A stretch of 64,000 bases of DNA from Erodium maritimum (GCA_963921825.1 OY997593.1:66014039-66078038), one strand, 5' to 3'. Shown: positions 46,678-57,111, numbered from the stretch's first letter. Made by a program: numbers and translations. Notes: generated by a model from the letters alone, not told the origin.

Positions 46678-47653
46678 CTAGGCCATCAGATTGCGCAAAA
46701 TATTAAGCTGCGTCATGTGGGCATGTAGCTGCTCGGGGTCCATGCCCGAAGTGTCGGTTTTTTTAGCTTCGACCCACTGCTGGTATGCCATCAGCTTCAG
46801 CTGCGCAGCCTTCTCAATGGTCCTGGCTTGACTTGCTTCTTTGGCCGCTATATGGGACCTCTCGACACGATCGGCAACCGCTTCCTTAGACGATGATGCT
46901 GAGCCCTTACCTCTGAGCCTTGCAGCCCATGGGCCTCTTGTACTGGGGTTGACCCTCCGTATTAGCACCGGTCGTTTGCTGACTGTCCTCACAGCCCGGC
47001 GTGTCTTCACGAGGGCGCTTGCCGGAGTCGGTAGAATCTTCGACATCGAACTCCGTAACCGGTGTCGGTACAACGGGCTCGTCAACAGCAAAGTAATGAG
47101 AATTCCACTTGTGTTCTCCTTTCACAAGATCCCACCAGTGTTTCCATGTGAATGGATGACCACAAGCCGAGATGTATTGCTCCTCGGTCAACTTCATGAT
47201 CTCCGCATCGTTCCGGCCGCTCCTGTGGTCCCTACAGTTCTTCACAAACAGCCCTTGGAAGAACGTCACTTTTTGATTCGTCCCCAGCCAGTGGTCTTTG
47301 CACTGCTTCCCCGACCTCACCGGATCATCCGGGCCCCGAGTGGATTCCATTTCCGCAACGATGGCCCCCTAGTACTTCAAATTATGCTTCTGGTTGCTGT
47401 GCACTGAGTCGTACGAGTGGTGCATCCAAGCTCGAACTAACCTGCAGTCCTCCACGTCGGTCCATAAGACACGCTTTGCTTTGGCCTTTGTCGGACGGAC
47501 GGACGGACAGACTTCGGCGGGCTCGGAAAGGATTTGAGAGGATTGGACAGTCGAGTTGGGGGAAAAGCAAGGCTCCAAAAACTCTTGGGACAAAGTTTCA
47601 TCCGTCACCGACCTATAGTTGAGAACCCACTCGTTGAGATCGAAAGAAGACAT
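46678..47653 (-). pseudogene. SANT/NAM-associated gene A, element 1
   Basis: Starts MSSFDLNEWV. It has a Myb/SANT-like domain (KRVLWTDVEDCRLVRAWMHH, SYDSVH, NLKY, then SGKQCKDHW, FVKNCRDHRSGRNDAEI), a GHPFTWKHWWDLVK block, an acidic hinge (DVEDSTDSGKRPRED) and a C-terminal NAM-associated helix (AAKEASQARTIEKAAQLKLM ... LHAHMTQLNILRNLMA). Such proteins are often annotated as glutathione S-transferase T3-like or trihelix-like; in PIF/Harbinger elements they act as the DNA-binding partner of the nuclease. An in-frame TAG replaces a Trp codon at 47369, and a frameshift lies near 46910. Confidence 0.8.
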
Positions 47654-47736
47654 AGCGAAAGAAATTTGAATAGGACTTTTTGAAGTGTAGTAGAAGAGAG
47701 AAATTGAGTGTGTGTAAAAATGAGTTTTGGGATGTT

Positions 47737-47744
47737 TATTTATA
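47737..47744 (-). promoter_or_regulatory. TATA box of gene A, element 1
   Basis: TATAAATA on the minus strand about 85 bp before the gene A start; the spacing is 81-88 bp in all four elements. Confidence 0.65.
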
Positions 47745-48264
47745 GGGGGAAAGTGAAAAAAAAATTAATTGCTGCTAGCGAACCAGGCCACGTGTCGCCA
47801 GCGTGTGGCTCGCCAACGGCCGGCGCGCCACCCGAGGAGGTCAGAGTCTTCCTCGCCAGCGAGATCTGCTGGCGAGGTCGTTAACGGCTACCCAAGTCGC
47901 CAGCGTGCTCCTCGCCTCCACCTCGCCTGCTCCTCGCCGGCAAGATCATCTCGCCAACTGCTCCTCGCCCACGACTGTGGGTGCTCTAAGAGCATCCACA
48001 ACCATCTCGTCGACAGCTGACGAGATGGTTTAAAATATTTGGTTTTAATCTCCTCGCCAGCTCACCGCCAGCGAGCTCTGCAGTGGGGTTTCTGTTGCTG
48101 GCGGGGAGCCTCCAGCGAGATGAGTAAAAACCATATTAAAAAAAAATTATAATCAAACCCCACAATTTTATTATAATTATACATATGATAGTTAAAAACA
48201 TAATTAGCACACAGACGATACTTAAAAACATAAACGATATATAATTTTATTACACGTTCACGAT

Positions 48265-48652
48265 TTACAGCTCGTGAAAGTACTGCAGGAATTTGGGTTG
48301 GTCTCGAACGATCTCCCACAAAAAGCACTTCGTGAAATGTTGGCCATGGACCTGTGGTACTCAACGACCGCTACAGAGCGATGGTTTTCTCGGTATTTCC
48401 CGGTGCGGAGACCTCAACTGCTACACGGTAGCACCGTTCATAACGGTAGATTTTCTTGGCGAGATCCTGCCAGTGGTCTCTACACTACTTTTATGTTCTC
48501 GACGGGGAACCGGCCGGAGCACTGTGGACAAAATTGGCGTAGACTACCGGCCAGTACCTATTATTTGGGCCCGGCCGGGCGTCCTGTAGCCAACATATGA
48601 CCAGCACCATCTCTTCCTCGGTAGTCCACGGGTATGAAGGTACGGCGACCAT
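48265..48652 (-). pseudogene. Short SANT-like gene B, element 2
   Basis: Reading SYPWTTEEEMVLVICWLQDA, NNRYWPVVYANFVHS, then a stop in place of a Gln or similar before KQCRDHWQDLAKKIYRYERC. It then frame-shifts before the conserved end QYFHEL. Same family as gene B of element 1. Confidence 0.65.
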
Positions 48653-48751
48653 TGGTGCTTCGAAGAAGAGGAGAAAATAAGAACAGAAGAAGGTTGGGAG
48701 TAAGAGAGAGAATTGGGAGAAGAGGTGTGAAAAATGAAGGAGGGGGGGTTC

Positions 48752-48759
48752 TATTTATA
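48752..48759 (-). promoter_or_regulatory. TATA box of gene B, element 2
   Basis: TATAAATA on the minus strand, about 100 bp before the gene B start. Confidence 0.65.
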
Positions 48760-49032
48760 GCCCAAGCCGCCGGCCATTGAGGGGCATTTTGGTCTTTTTG
48801 GTGGTGGTGGCATTAATGGCACACATCCCAAAAAACCTACAATTCACTAAATGTAAAAAAACTACTATTTGTTTGACATTATTGAAAAAACAACAATGTT
48901 TTATCGAAACTAAAACAATATTTTTTTAAAATATTACTAATTGATTGACATTAATTAAAAACAACAAACCAAGCACGAAACTGGAAATACAACTTAAAAA
49001 AACACAATTACGTAAAATAAAGAGCGGCGTCA

Positions 49033-49986
49033 CTAGTTCATCAGATTGCGTAAAATCGCAAGTTGCGCATTGTGGGCCTCGAGCTGGGGGAGTCAAGGGC
49101 GAAGTGTCCCTTGCTTCCGCGAGCATCCACTGATCGAATACCTTCAGCTTCAGCTGCTGGGCGGTCTCAATGGTCATGAAATTGCTTGATTCTTTGGCCG
49201 CTACATGGGTCATCTGGACACGCTCGGCAATCGCAACCTTAGAGGGTGCAGGGTTTTTACCTCTGAGCCTCGCAGCCTTGACAGCCTTCTAGTACTGCGT
49301 TGGACCGTCCGTATTAGCACCTGTCGTCTGCTGACTGTCCTCTAACGCCGGCGTGTCTTCACGAGTGCGCTTCCCCGAGTCGGTAGAATCCTCGACATCG
49401 AACTGCGTAAGCGGTGTCCCTTCACCAGGCTCCTCAAACAGAAAAATAACAGGAATTCCACTTGTTTTGATCTTTCACAAGTTTCCACCAATGTTTCCAT
49501 GTGAATGGATGTCCATGTACCTGTTCGTATTTGTCCTCGGTCAAACTCATGATTTCCTCATCCGAACGGCCGCTCCGGTGGTCCCTGCAGTTCTTCACAA
49601 ACAGCCCTTAGAAGAATGTCACTCTGGTATTTGTCTACTTCCAGTGGTCTTTGCACTACTTAGCCGTCCTCACCGGATCATCCCGGCCCCGAGTAGCAGC
49701 AAGTTCCTCAGTGATGGCCCCCGGTACTTTAGATTATGCTTCTGGTTGCCGTGAATTGAGTCGTACGAGTGGTGCATCCAAGCTCGAACCACGCGTCCTC
49801 ATCGTTGGTCCACAAGACACGCTTTGCTTTGCCCTTTGACGGACACACGTCGGCGGGCTCGGTAATAGTTGGAGAGGATTGGACCGTCGAGTTGGGGGAA
49901 AAGTTCGGGTCCAAGAACTCTTGGGACATCGCGTCGTCCGTCATCTCCCTATAAATGTTTCCTCATTCGTTGAGATCGAAAGACAT
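49033..49986 (-). pseudogene. SANT/NAM-associated gene A, element 2
   Basis: Starts MSFDLNE then a stop where Trp is expected (TGG to TGA), followed by MTDDAMSQEFLDPNFSPN, KAKRVLWTNDEDAW and then frame changes. The NAM-associated helix (AAKESSNFMTIETAQQLKLK) and the basic/acidic hinge are present in other frames; the final codons read LRNLMN. More decayed than element 1. Confidence 0.75.
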
Positions 49987-50071
49987 TCTAACGAAAATTT
50001 GGAAGTGGATTAGAAGGAGAAATGAGAGAGTAGATGATGAATGTGGGTGAAAAATGAATTGTGAAGGGTGT

Positions 50072-50079
50072 TATTTATA
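50072..50079 (-). promoter_or_regulatory. TATA box of gene A, element 2
   Basis: TATAAATA on the minus strand, about 86 bp before the gene A start. Confidence 0.65.
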
Positions 50080-50577
50080 GAGGAAAGTGAAGAAAAAAAA
50101 TGTGGTGCCAGCGACCAAGACACGTGTTGCTAGCGAGGGACTCGCCAACTGTCGGCGCGCCAACCGAGGCTGACTCTATCAACCTCGCCAGCGAGATCTG
50201 CCAGCGAGATCGCCAACGTCTCTCTTCCTCGCCAGCGAGTTCCTCGCCGGCGTTTTCTCCTCGCCAGCGACATCTCGCCCATGGTTGTGGATGCTCTAAG
50301 ACAATAAAGAGCGGAGAATTATTAAAATGACATTTCTTTCTAAAACTATTAAGAGCATCCACGGTCGTTGGCGGGGAGGCGCTGGCGAGGAGAAAACGCC
50401 GGCGAGCAGCTGGCTGGGGGCTGGCGGGGAAGCTAGTCGTTAAGGTTATCGGTGGCACTCCTCGCTGGCGAGGTTGACTAGGTTGCCTTGGTCGTCGCGC
50501 CGGCCGTTGGCTGCTGACGCGCTGGCGACACGTATCCCTGCACCGGCAGCCAACAATTTTTTTTTTACTTTTCCCCC

Positions 50578-50585
50578 TATAAATA
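50578..50585 (+). promoter_or_regulatory. TATA box of gene A, element 3
   Basis: tataaata about 81 bp before the gene A start. Confidence 0.65.
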
Positions 50586-50665
50586 TCAACCCATCTAATT
50601 CATTTTTCACCCACTTCATCCTTTCTTCTCTCTTTTCTCCTTTTGATTTAAAAATTTATATTACA

Positions 50666-51645
50666 ATGTCGTTTGATTTCAACGAGTGGGGACATATGTT
50701 TAGGTCGTTGCAGGATGACCTGATGACACAAGAGTTTTTTCCACCAAACCTTCCAGCCGATCCGACAATCAATGCATGTCCAACGCCTACCGAGCCCGCC
50801 GGCGCGGCTCCACTGAAACCTAGAGGGAAGCGATGTTTGTGGAGCGTCGAAGAGGACGAGCGGTTAGTTCGAGCGTGGATGCATCATTCGTACGACTCAA
50901 TTCACGGGAATCGGAAACATAATCTGAAGTACTGGGCGGCCATCGCTGAAGAACTTGCTAGTACGCATGGACCGGATGATCCGTTAAGGTTACATAAGTA
51001 GTGCAAAGACCACTGGGGTCAAGTCAATACGAGAGTGACGAGTTTCCAGTGGATGTTTGTCAAGAATTGTAGGGACCACAAGAGCGGCTGTTCCGATGAT
51101 GAAATCATGTCATTGACCGAGCAGCAGTACGAGTAGGTGATGGACATCCATTCACATGGAAAAATTGGTGGAAACTAGTGAAGGACCAACACAAATGGAA
51201 TTCAAAATATTTTTCTAGTCGAGGAGCCCGAGGAAGTCTACGGAGGGACACCGCGTAGTCAGTTCGATGTCGAGGAGTCTAGCGACTCGGGCAAGCGCAC
51301 TCGTGAAGACACGATGTTTGAGGACAGCCAGCAGACGACGGGTGCTAATACGAAGTGACAAACATCGTACAAACGGCCTATGGGTCAGAAGGTTGTCAAG
51401 GCTGCGAGGCTCAGAGGTAAAAACTCTATAGCCTCAAAGAAAGAGATTGTCGAGAGTGTTCAACAAGCCCATTTAGCGGCCAAAGAAGCAAGCAACGCCA
51501 GGGAAAGAGAATCCGCCGCGCAACTGAAGCTCAAGGCATTCGATCAGTGAGTGATCGAGGAAGCAAAGGACACGTCGGCCATGACTCCCCCCAGCTCGAG
51601 GCACCCTATGCGAAACTTGCGATTTTACGCGATCTGATGAAGTAG
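50666..51645 (+). pseudogene. SANT/NAM-associated gene A, element 3
   Basis: The best-preserved N-terminal half: MSFDFNEWGHMFRSLQDDLM, KRCLWSVEEDERLVRAWMHH, SYDSIHGNRKHNLKYWAAIA, EELASTHGPDDPLRLHK, then TAG (probably CAG Gln) at 50999. The frame continues as CKDHWGQVNTRVTSFQWMFV and KNCRDHKSGCSDDEIMSLTE before a second TAG. The hinge (DVEESSDSGKRTRED) and the NAM-associated helix (AAKEASNARERESAAQLKLK) follow, ending YAKLAILRDLMK stop. Reads as a DNA-binding accessory protein that is no longer intact. Confidence 0.8.
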
Positions 51646-51891
51646 TGCCGCCGCTTTTATTTTAATTAGTTTGTTGTTTTTTTTAAATTTGTATTCTGTT
51701 TTTCGGTAATGAATTGTTGGTTTTTATGTTTTACTTTCTTTAATGTTTTATCAATTGTTGGTTTCAATTAATTTAGAAGAAGATATAGTTTTTTTTACAT
51801 TTATTGCATTATAGTTTTCTGGGGATGAGTGGCATTATTGCCATTAACATGAAAATGACCAAAATGCCCCTACATGGCCAGGGGCTTGGGC

Positions 51892-51899
51892 TATAAAAG
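51892..51899 (+). promoter_or_regulatory. TATA box of gene B, element 3
   Basis: tataaaag about 102 bp before the position where gene B should start. Confidence 0.65.
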
Positions 51900-52000
51900 G
51901 CACTCCATCCTTTTATTTTTTTCACACCTCTTCTCCCAACAAGCTCTCTTACTCGCAAGCTTTTTTTTGTTCTAAATTTCTTCTCTTGTTCGAAGGTCCA

Positions 52001-52390
52001 ACGGCCAGCGTAGCAGCACACCACTAGAGTCCCGAGGAAGAGATGGTGTTGGTCTTATGTTGGCTACACGATGCCCGTTTTGGGCAAAATAATAGCTATT
52101 GACCGGAAGTGTTCGCCAATTTTGTCCAAAATGATCCGGCTGGTGCCCCGTTGCGCACCCAAAAGCAGTGTAGGGGAAAATGGCAGCATCTAGCCCGTAA
52201 AATCCACCGTTTTGAAATTTGCTACTGTGTAGCAGTTCAGACTGCCCCGTCGGGACAAACCGAAGCATACTTTCGATCTGCAGCGGCGGATGAGTATGCT
52301 AGACGACATGCCCAGCAATTCACGAAGTGTTATCTTTGGGAGGTCGTTAAAGACCGGCCCAAATTCCTCCAGTACGTTCATGAGCTTTAA
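52001..52390 (+). pseudogene. Short SANT-like gene B, element 3
   Basis: Aligned with the other copies it begins ACG where ATG is expected. It then has a TAG (PWR-type Trp lost), EEEMVLVLCWLHDARFGQNN, SY, a TGA in place of Trp, and PEVFANFVQNDPAGAPLRTQ, KQCRGKWQHLARKIHRFEIC, ending KFLQYVHEL stop. From 52109 the frame is open to the end. Confidence 0.7.
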
Positions 52391-52646
52391 ATCGTGAATA
52401 TGTAATATCGTTTTTGTTTTTCTCTATCTTGTGTGTGCTAATTATCGTAATAATAACAAAACTATCGTCATAATTTATAATATATTTAGTTGTTTAAAAT
52501 ATTTTTTTCCCTTACCGCAGGCGTTTACCCGCCGACAACAAAAACGCAACTACAGCTTGCGCAGGCGGTGAGCTAGCTGGGAAAGAAAAATAACATTTTT
52601 TAATCCTCCCCGCCAGCGGCCAGCGAGATGATTGTGGATGCTCTAA

Positions 52647-52900
52647 GAGGGTAGTCTCCGTCTTTTACCAATCTTATTTCTTTTTCTAATTTTAAAAGTA
52701 TGATATTACTCTTATACCTTTTCCACACTTAGAAAAAAAAAAGCTTTTTTATTTTATTTTTTTCCCCTCTTTATCATGTTGCCTTATTTTTCCCTCCCAA
52801 AGGATCAGTCGGGTCATGGGGTGGATATGAGTTCGGGTTTTAAGTCGAGTCTGGGTCGTGGACCGGGTTTCGGGTCAAATTTCGTTTATTTTACAAAAAC
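52647..52900. other. No gene seen
   Basis: AT-rich spacer between element 3 and the tRNA-like tandem. Confidence 0.4.
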
Positions 52901-52904
52901 TTAA

Positions 52905-53272
52905 AACCTCTGGGATTCGAACCCAAGAATATCTTAGGTAATCGAGCTACTTACCACTAGGTTATGTGGTATTTTGTTATTATATGAATACCCAATAATA
53001 TTTATTTATTGGTTTTCAATGGAACTGACAACAAAAATATATACACTTTTTAGATGTAATGGGATTCGAACCAAGGTGTAGCCCAAACTAGATGAGACCC
53101 TTACCATTGGGCTACGTTGCATTTTGTTGTTATGTGAATACCAAATAAAATTTACTTATTGGTTTTCATTGGAACTGACAACAAAAATATATATACTTTC
53201 TGGATGTAGTGGTATTCGAACTCAAGAGTATCTAAAATGTAGTTACTTACCACTAGGCTATGTAGTATTTTG
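52905..53272 (-). repeat. Three tandem Pol III-like (tRNA/SINE-type) units
   Basis: A ~150-bp unit recurs: the B-box-like gggattcgaacc (plus strand) lies at 52912, 53061 and, as ggtattcgaact, 53211. Read on the minus strand each has an A-box-like TAGCCTAGTGG (or TAGCCCAATGG) about 35 bp before a GGTTCGAATCC B-box, then the same AT-rich spacer with ccaataagt-type sequence. The third copy ends right at element 4. No tRNA cloverleaf is complete, so these are tRNA-derived or SINE-like modules rather than tRNA genes. Confidence 0.65.
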
Positions 53273-53375
53273 TTGTTAGAGCATCCACAGTGCTAGCGTC
53301 GACTGCTGACGGGAAGTGGTTGACGGTGAGCAATAAAATATTAATTTTTCTCCCCGCCAGCTCACCGCCTGCGCA

Positions 53376-53535
53376 AACCGCCAGCAACCTACCATGGCTG
53401 GTGCATTTTTGACATAATTTGCGAACACTTCCGGCAAATACCTATTATTCGGCCCCGGACAAGCATCGTGTAGCCAACATAACAGCAAACCATCTCTTCC
53501 TCATGGCGCCAGGGGTAGGCTGTTGTGCCGACCAT
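53376..53535 (-). pseudogene. Short SANT-like gene B, element 4 (truncated)
   Basis: Starts with ATG at 53535, reads TAYPWRHEEEM, slips frame, and continues LLCWLHDACPGPNNRYLPEV, FANYVKNAPAM. It stops abruptly there, joined to the terminal repeat. The second half of the protein, including the KQCRDHW motif, is deleted. Confidence 0.65.
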
Positions 53536-53646
53536 TTGTCCTTCGAAAAAGAGAAGAAAGCTAGGAAGGGGTTAGAAGGAAAGAAGCTCGGGAGCAAGAG
53601 AGGTTGTGGATTGAAGAGGTGTGAAAATAATGAAAGGAGGAGGTGT

Positions 53647-53654
53647 CTTTTATA
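53647..53654 (-). promoter_or_regulatory. TATA box of gene B, element 4
   Basis: TATAAAAG on the minus strand about 112 bp before the gene B start. Confidence 0.6.
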
Positions 53655-53901
53655 GCCACAAAACTGTCGGCCTTCTAAGGGTAATTTGGTCATTTTGCAT
53701 GGTCATGGAAATTATGTCATGCAAACCAATAATTAGAAGAAAAAAAAACTACAAGTTATTAAATAAAAAAACAAATGAGAAAAAGTATAATTCATTAATT
53801 AAAAAACAACAAATGAAAAAAAGTGCAAATTAAAAAACAACAAATTAAAAAACCAACTAAAAAAACCGACTGATTAAAATAAAAAAGCACGAGAGGCGGT
53901 A

Positions 53902-54743
53902 CTACTTCATCAGATCGCGCAACATCACAAGGTTCGCAAAGTGTGCCTCAAGCTCGGTGGGGGTCATGGCCGACTTGTCATTCGCTTCCTCTTGCACCCA
54001 TCGATCGAAGGCCAAAAGCTTCAGCTTCGCCGTGTTTGCTTTTTCCGCCGCTGCGTTTGCTCTTTCCGCCGCTAAATGCACTCTCCTCCCTAGGCGTATC
54101 TTCACGAGTGCGCTTGCCCGAGTCGGTAGAAACCTCAACTGACTCACCGGTGTGCCTTCGTTTTCTTACTCGGGTTGCTCGAAAGAAAAATGTTTAGGAG
54201 TCCACTTCGGCTCGTTTCTGACGACCTCTACCAACGTTTCTAAGTGAATGGAGCTTTTACGTTCTTCTCGTACATTTCCTCGGCCAATGTCGTGACTTCA
54301 TCATCGGAACGGTCGTTGTTGTGGTCCATCATAATCCGTGTGTAGTACCCATGGAACTTCATCACTCTCAGATTGACTTGGCCCCAATGGTTTTTACACT
54401 ACTTCAGTGACCTTGTAGGATCATCCGGTCCACGCATAGTTGCAACTTCGTCGGTGATGGCCACCCGATATTTCATATTATGCTTCGCGTTCCCGTGAAT
54501 TGAATCGTAGGAATGGTGCATCCAAGCACGAACTAGACGCTCATCCTCATCGACGCTCCACATATTTTGTCTCGCTTTAGGTTTAGGTTGAACCCTGGCG
54601 GGGGCCTCGGTAACCATTGTAGATGGCTCAGTTGTCGCTCCGGATGAATTGGCCGCAAGGAACAATTGTTGGGTTGTTGGGTCAAACGTGGCATCGCCCA
54701 ACGAGGTGAACATATAGCCCCAATCGTTGAGATCGAACTCCAT
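53902..54743 (-). pseudogene. SANT/NAM-associated gene A, element 4
   Basis: Starts MEFDLNDWGYMFTSLGD and has RQNMWSVDEDERLVRAWMHH, SYDSIHGNAKHNMKYRVAIT and DEVATMRGPDDPTRSLK then a stop. The Trp of the KYW motif is Arg here. Later parts (NAM-associated helix, LVMLRDLMK end) lie after frame changes. It shares the layout of genes A in elements 1-3. Confidence 0.75.
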
Positions 54744-54830
54744 TGCAAAACGAAAAAAAATATAACTCGTGGAATAAGAATAGAGAGATAGAGAAGAACT
54801 TGTGGATGTAGATTGTAAAATAAGAGGTGT

Positions 54831-54838
54831 TATTTATA
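54831..54838 (-). promoter_or_regulatory. TATA box of gene A, element 4
   Basis: TATAAATA on the minus strand about 88 bp before the gene A start. Confidence 0.65.
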
Positions 54839-54969
54839 GAGGAAAATAGAAAAAAAAAATTGAATTTGTGGCTGCCAGCGCCTGCCACGTGTCGCCAGCA
54901 TGTGCTGACCCAACGGTCGACGCGGTCATCGAGGAGAAACAACTCACCCCGCCAGCGATAAGTGTTGGT

Positions 54970-55426
54970 GTGGATCTCAACGGCTCTATTCCCCGCCATA
55001 TCATCAACTGAAATTCCATAGCACAATTGTCTAATGACCGCAATACATTTTTGATAAGGCGAGAATGATACATGTCCCAAGCCGTTTATGCCTTGGTAAA
55101 GTATGTATGTTTTTCCTCCAATTCACGGACAGTTCACATGAACACATCTTTTGGCACTCGCAAACAACGACGAAATTGCATGTTTGTGTAAATTGGAAGG
55201 GTTACTTAAACAGTCACGCGTTAAACGTTTGGGACCAACAACTTGGTCTTTCTTGATGTAGTTTTTTTTTCTTACGTTGTTGTGGTGGGTTCACAACTTC
55301 ATCAAACAAACTTTGAACTTCTTCAGATGGATTGATGATTCTACCTTCGATTGAACGTTCCAGCATTTGCTCGAGCTTCCGCTGATTGGCATGAAACGCT
55401 CTTCTTTAATCGGAATTCCTCGCCAT
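54970..55426 (-). pseudogene. Harbinger DDE transposase N-terminal fragment
   Basis: Starts MARNSD then a stop, RRAFHANQRKLEQMLERSIE, and further RVPKDVFM, VRELEEKHTYFTK and FSPYQKCIAVIRQLCYGISV-DD. This is the region of plant PIF nucleases before the DDE core (FRMRRxLF, LQKCTAAIRQLAYG). It is truncated before any catalytic residue and merges into the terminal region of the SANT element. Confidence 0.65.
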
Positions 55427-55765
55427 TGAATTTAAAAACGATGGAGACTACAAGATTTTGAGGATGAGAGAGTTAAGCATAGAAGTTGTGATTTTTGAGT
55501 TGATAAAAATACGAATTTATGCAAATTTGAGATCACATTTAGCAATAAATTTTGAGTTTTTCAGAAGTAATTTGTAGATAAACAAGGGTTAACTATTGGT
55601 CAAAACCAAAATGACCATTGGCGTCAGCTGAAACCAGCGGCGTTTACCTTATTGCTGCTCCTTTCTGCCAACATGTTTCCGCCTCCGTTTCAGCCTCTTC
55701 ATCAGTGTTTTCTTCCCACCGGCCCGTTTCAGCTTCCTTTCCGCCGACGCCCGCAGTGGCTCTTA

Positions 55766-57111
55766 CAATATTTCGTGACCTTATATTAATATTATAATTT
55801 ATATGTATTGATGATAACAAATATTCGTATTCTTATTCAAGACCAAGTAAGTCTTTTATATGTTTATTTTCCTACACAAAACTTATTTTATAAAATATCT
55901 TATATTTTTATACGTGTGATTTTCTGATTTTTCCTAGACAGCAATATTGGCTGCATTTGAGGTAAGTTATTATAAAATTTATTTCTTTATCAAATTCAAA
56001 TTTCTTTTATGTACAAGAAAGTTAAGTGAGTCTTCTTTTCAATGCAAAATATGGTTCTTCATTTTCATACTCCATCAAAGTGTAATGGACAAAAAAGTAA
56101 ATACACATCAAATCTGTCAAAATATATATATAGTACTGATTTTCTTGATTATCTTTCTTGACTAAATTGAAATTATATACTAGGTAATAATAAACAACTA
56201 GTATACTATTAGAAAGATATTTAAGTATATTCTCTAATTGAACTCACTTTGTGTGATTTGGATTCTTGTTGAAAGAGTAATGATCAATTTAAGAAGCAAA
56301 TGTCAAACTAAAAGTTTCTAGCAATAAGCATGTTTATCATCTACTTGTGTCCAATCAAGTTGTGCACGAGTTTTATATCTTTATGTACAATTTCAGACAT
56401 TCAATGATAATCAAGGAAGACTATAGAAAATTCAAAATGCCTATTTTAAAAGGGTTCAAGTTCTATCAATAGTATGATCTTTAATATATGTGATGAGTAA
56501 CTCAACACTCAATATTTCCTTTCTTATTCAAAAAATAATGATTTCTCTTTGATTATATTAACTTTATTATTCATTCGAATTTGTCTTGAAAAGAGAGAAA
56601 TCATCATTTCAATTCTTGAATAGTGTTGATGACATTTATTGTCTAGATATGTCACTAGACTTTTTACTCAAGTATTTTCCCACAACTATTTTTTTTAGTT
56701 GTCAAGTGCAAAGTTTTTTTCTTCTATAATATGCTTCATTTATTTATTTCTCATCGTAGACACAACACTTCAACTTTTTCTCTATAAAAAATTAGCGCGA
56801 AGTTATTCTCCATTTTTGAGAAAAAATCATCTTGAGAACTCTATTCTTTTTTGTTCTCCATGAACTAATAGTTTCATATTTTTTGATCTTTGAGAAACAT
56901 ATGTTCTTATTGTTGTATCATTCCATGGACATGTTATGTTCTCTTTGTAAACTATTTTAAAATACTATTTTCTCAAAATCATCTTGATTTAACCATTGCA
57001 TACTTTTAAATCATATATATATCACTGAGACATAGTGTTTATTCTATACAAGATTAAGCACATTGTATTGTATGTAAGAACATTTACGATATTCTTGGGG
57101 CCTTCGTGTTT
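55766..57111. other. AT-rich intergenic DNA, no gene seen
   Basis: Low-complexity AT-rich sequence with many short runs; no domain, no clear repeat. Confidence 0.5.

Larger units (their letters stand above)
45607..47986 (-). mobile_element. Two-SANT Harbinger-type element 1
   Basis: Termini gagcatccacagtcatctc (left) and gagcacccacagtcgtggg (right, reverse complement), flanked by taa (45604-45606 and 47987-47989). It is 2380 bp, has two Myb/SANT-like genes on the minus strand (A upstream, B downstream), each with its own TATA box, and no DDE nuclease. Confidence 0.85.
47990..50296 (-). mobile_element. Two-SANT Harbinger-type element 2
   Basis: Left terminus gagcatccacaaccatctcg, right terminus (reverse complement) gagcatccacaaccatggg. 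It begins immediately after the taa that also ends element 1; the right flank is taa at 50297-50299. It has the same gene order as element 1 and is 2307 bp. Confidence 0.85.
50353..52643 (+). mobile_element. Two-SANT Harbinger-type element 3
   Basis: Left terminus gagcatccacggtcgttgg, right terminus (reverse complement) gagcatccacaatcatctcg; flanked by taa (50350-50352 and 52644-52646). It is 2291 bp and lies in the opposite orientation to elements 1, 2 and 4. Confidence 0.85.
53279..55762 (-). mobile_element. Harbinger-type element 4 (chimeric)
   Basis: Left terminus gagcatccacagtgctagcg; right terminus (reverse complement) gagccactgcgggcgtcgg; flanks tta (53276-53278 and 55763-55765). It carries gene A, a truncated gene B and, unlike elements 1-3, an N-terminal fragment of a DDE transposase (54970-55426). 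A second terminus-like word (ggtgtggatctc, about 54968-54979) lies inside, so two elements may have merged. Confidence 0.6.

Noticed and set aside
52905..53272. True tRNA genes
   Set aside because: Only A- and B-box-like words are present; no acceptor stem pairing or anticodon arm could be drawn.
45940..54743. Treating the SANT-like reading frames as host Myb or glutathione S-transferase T3-like genes
   Set aside because: They recur four times between matching Harbinger termini with target duplications and carry stops or frameshifts; the element explanation is better.
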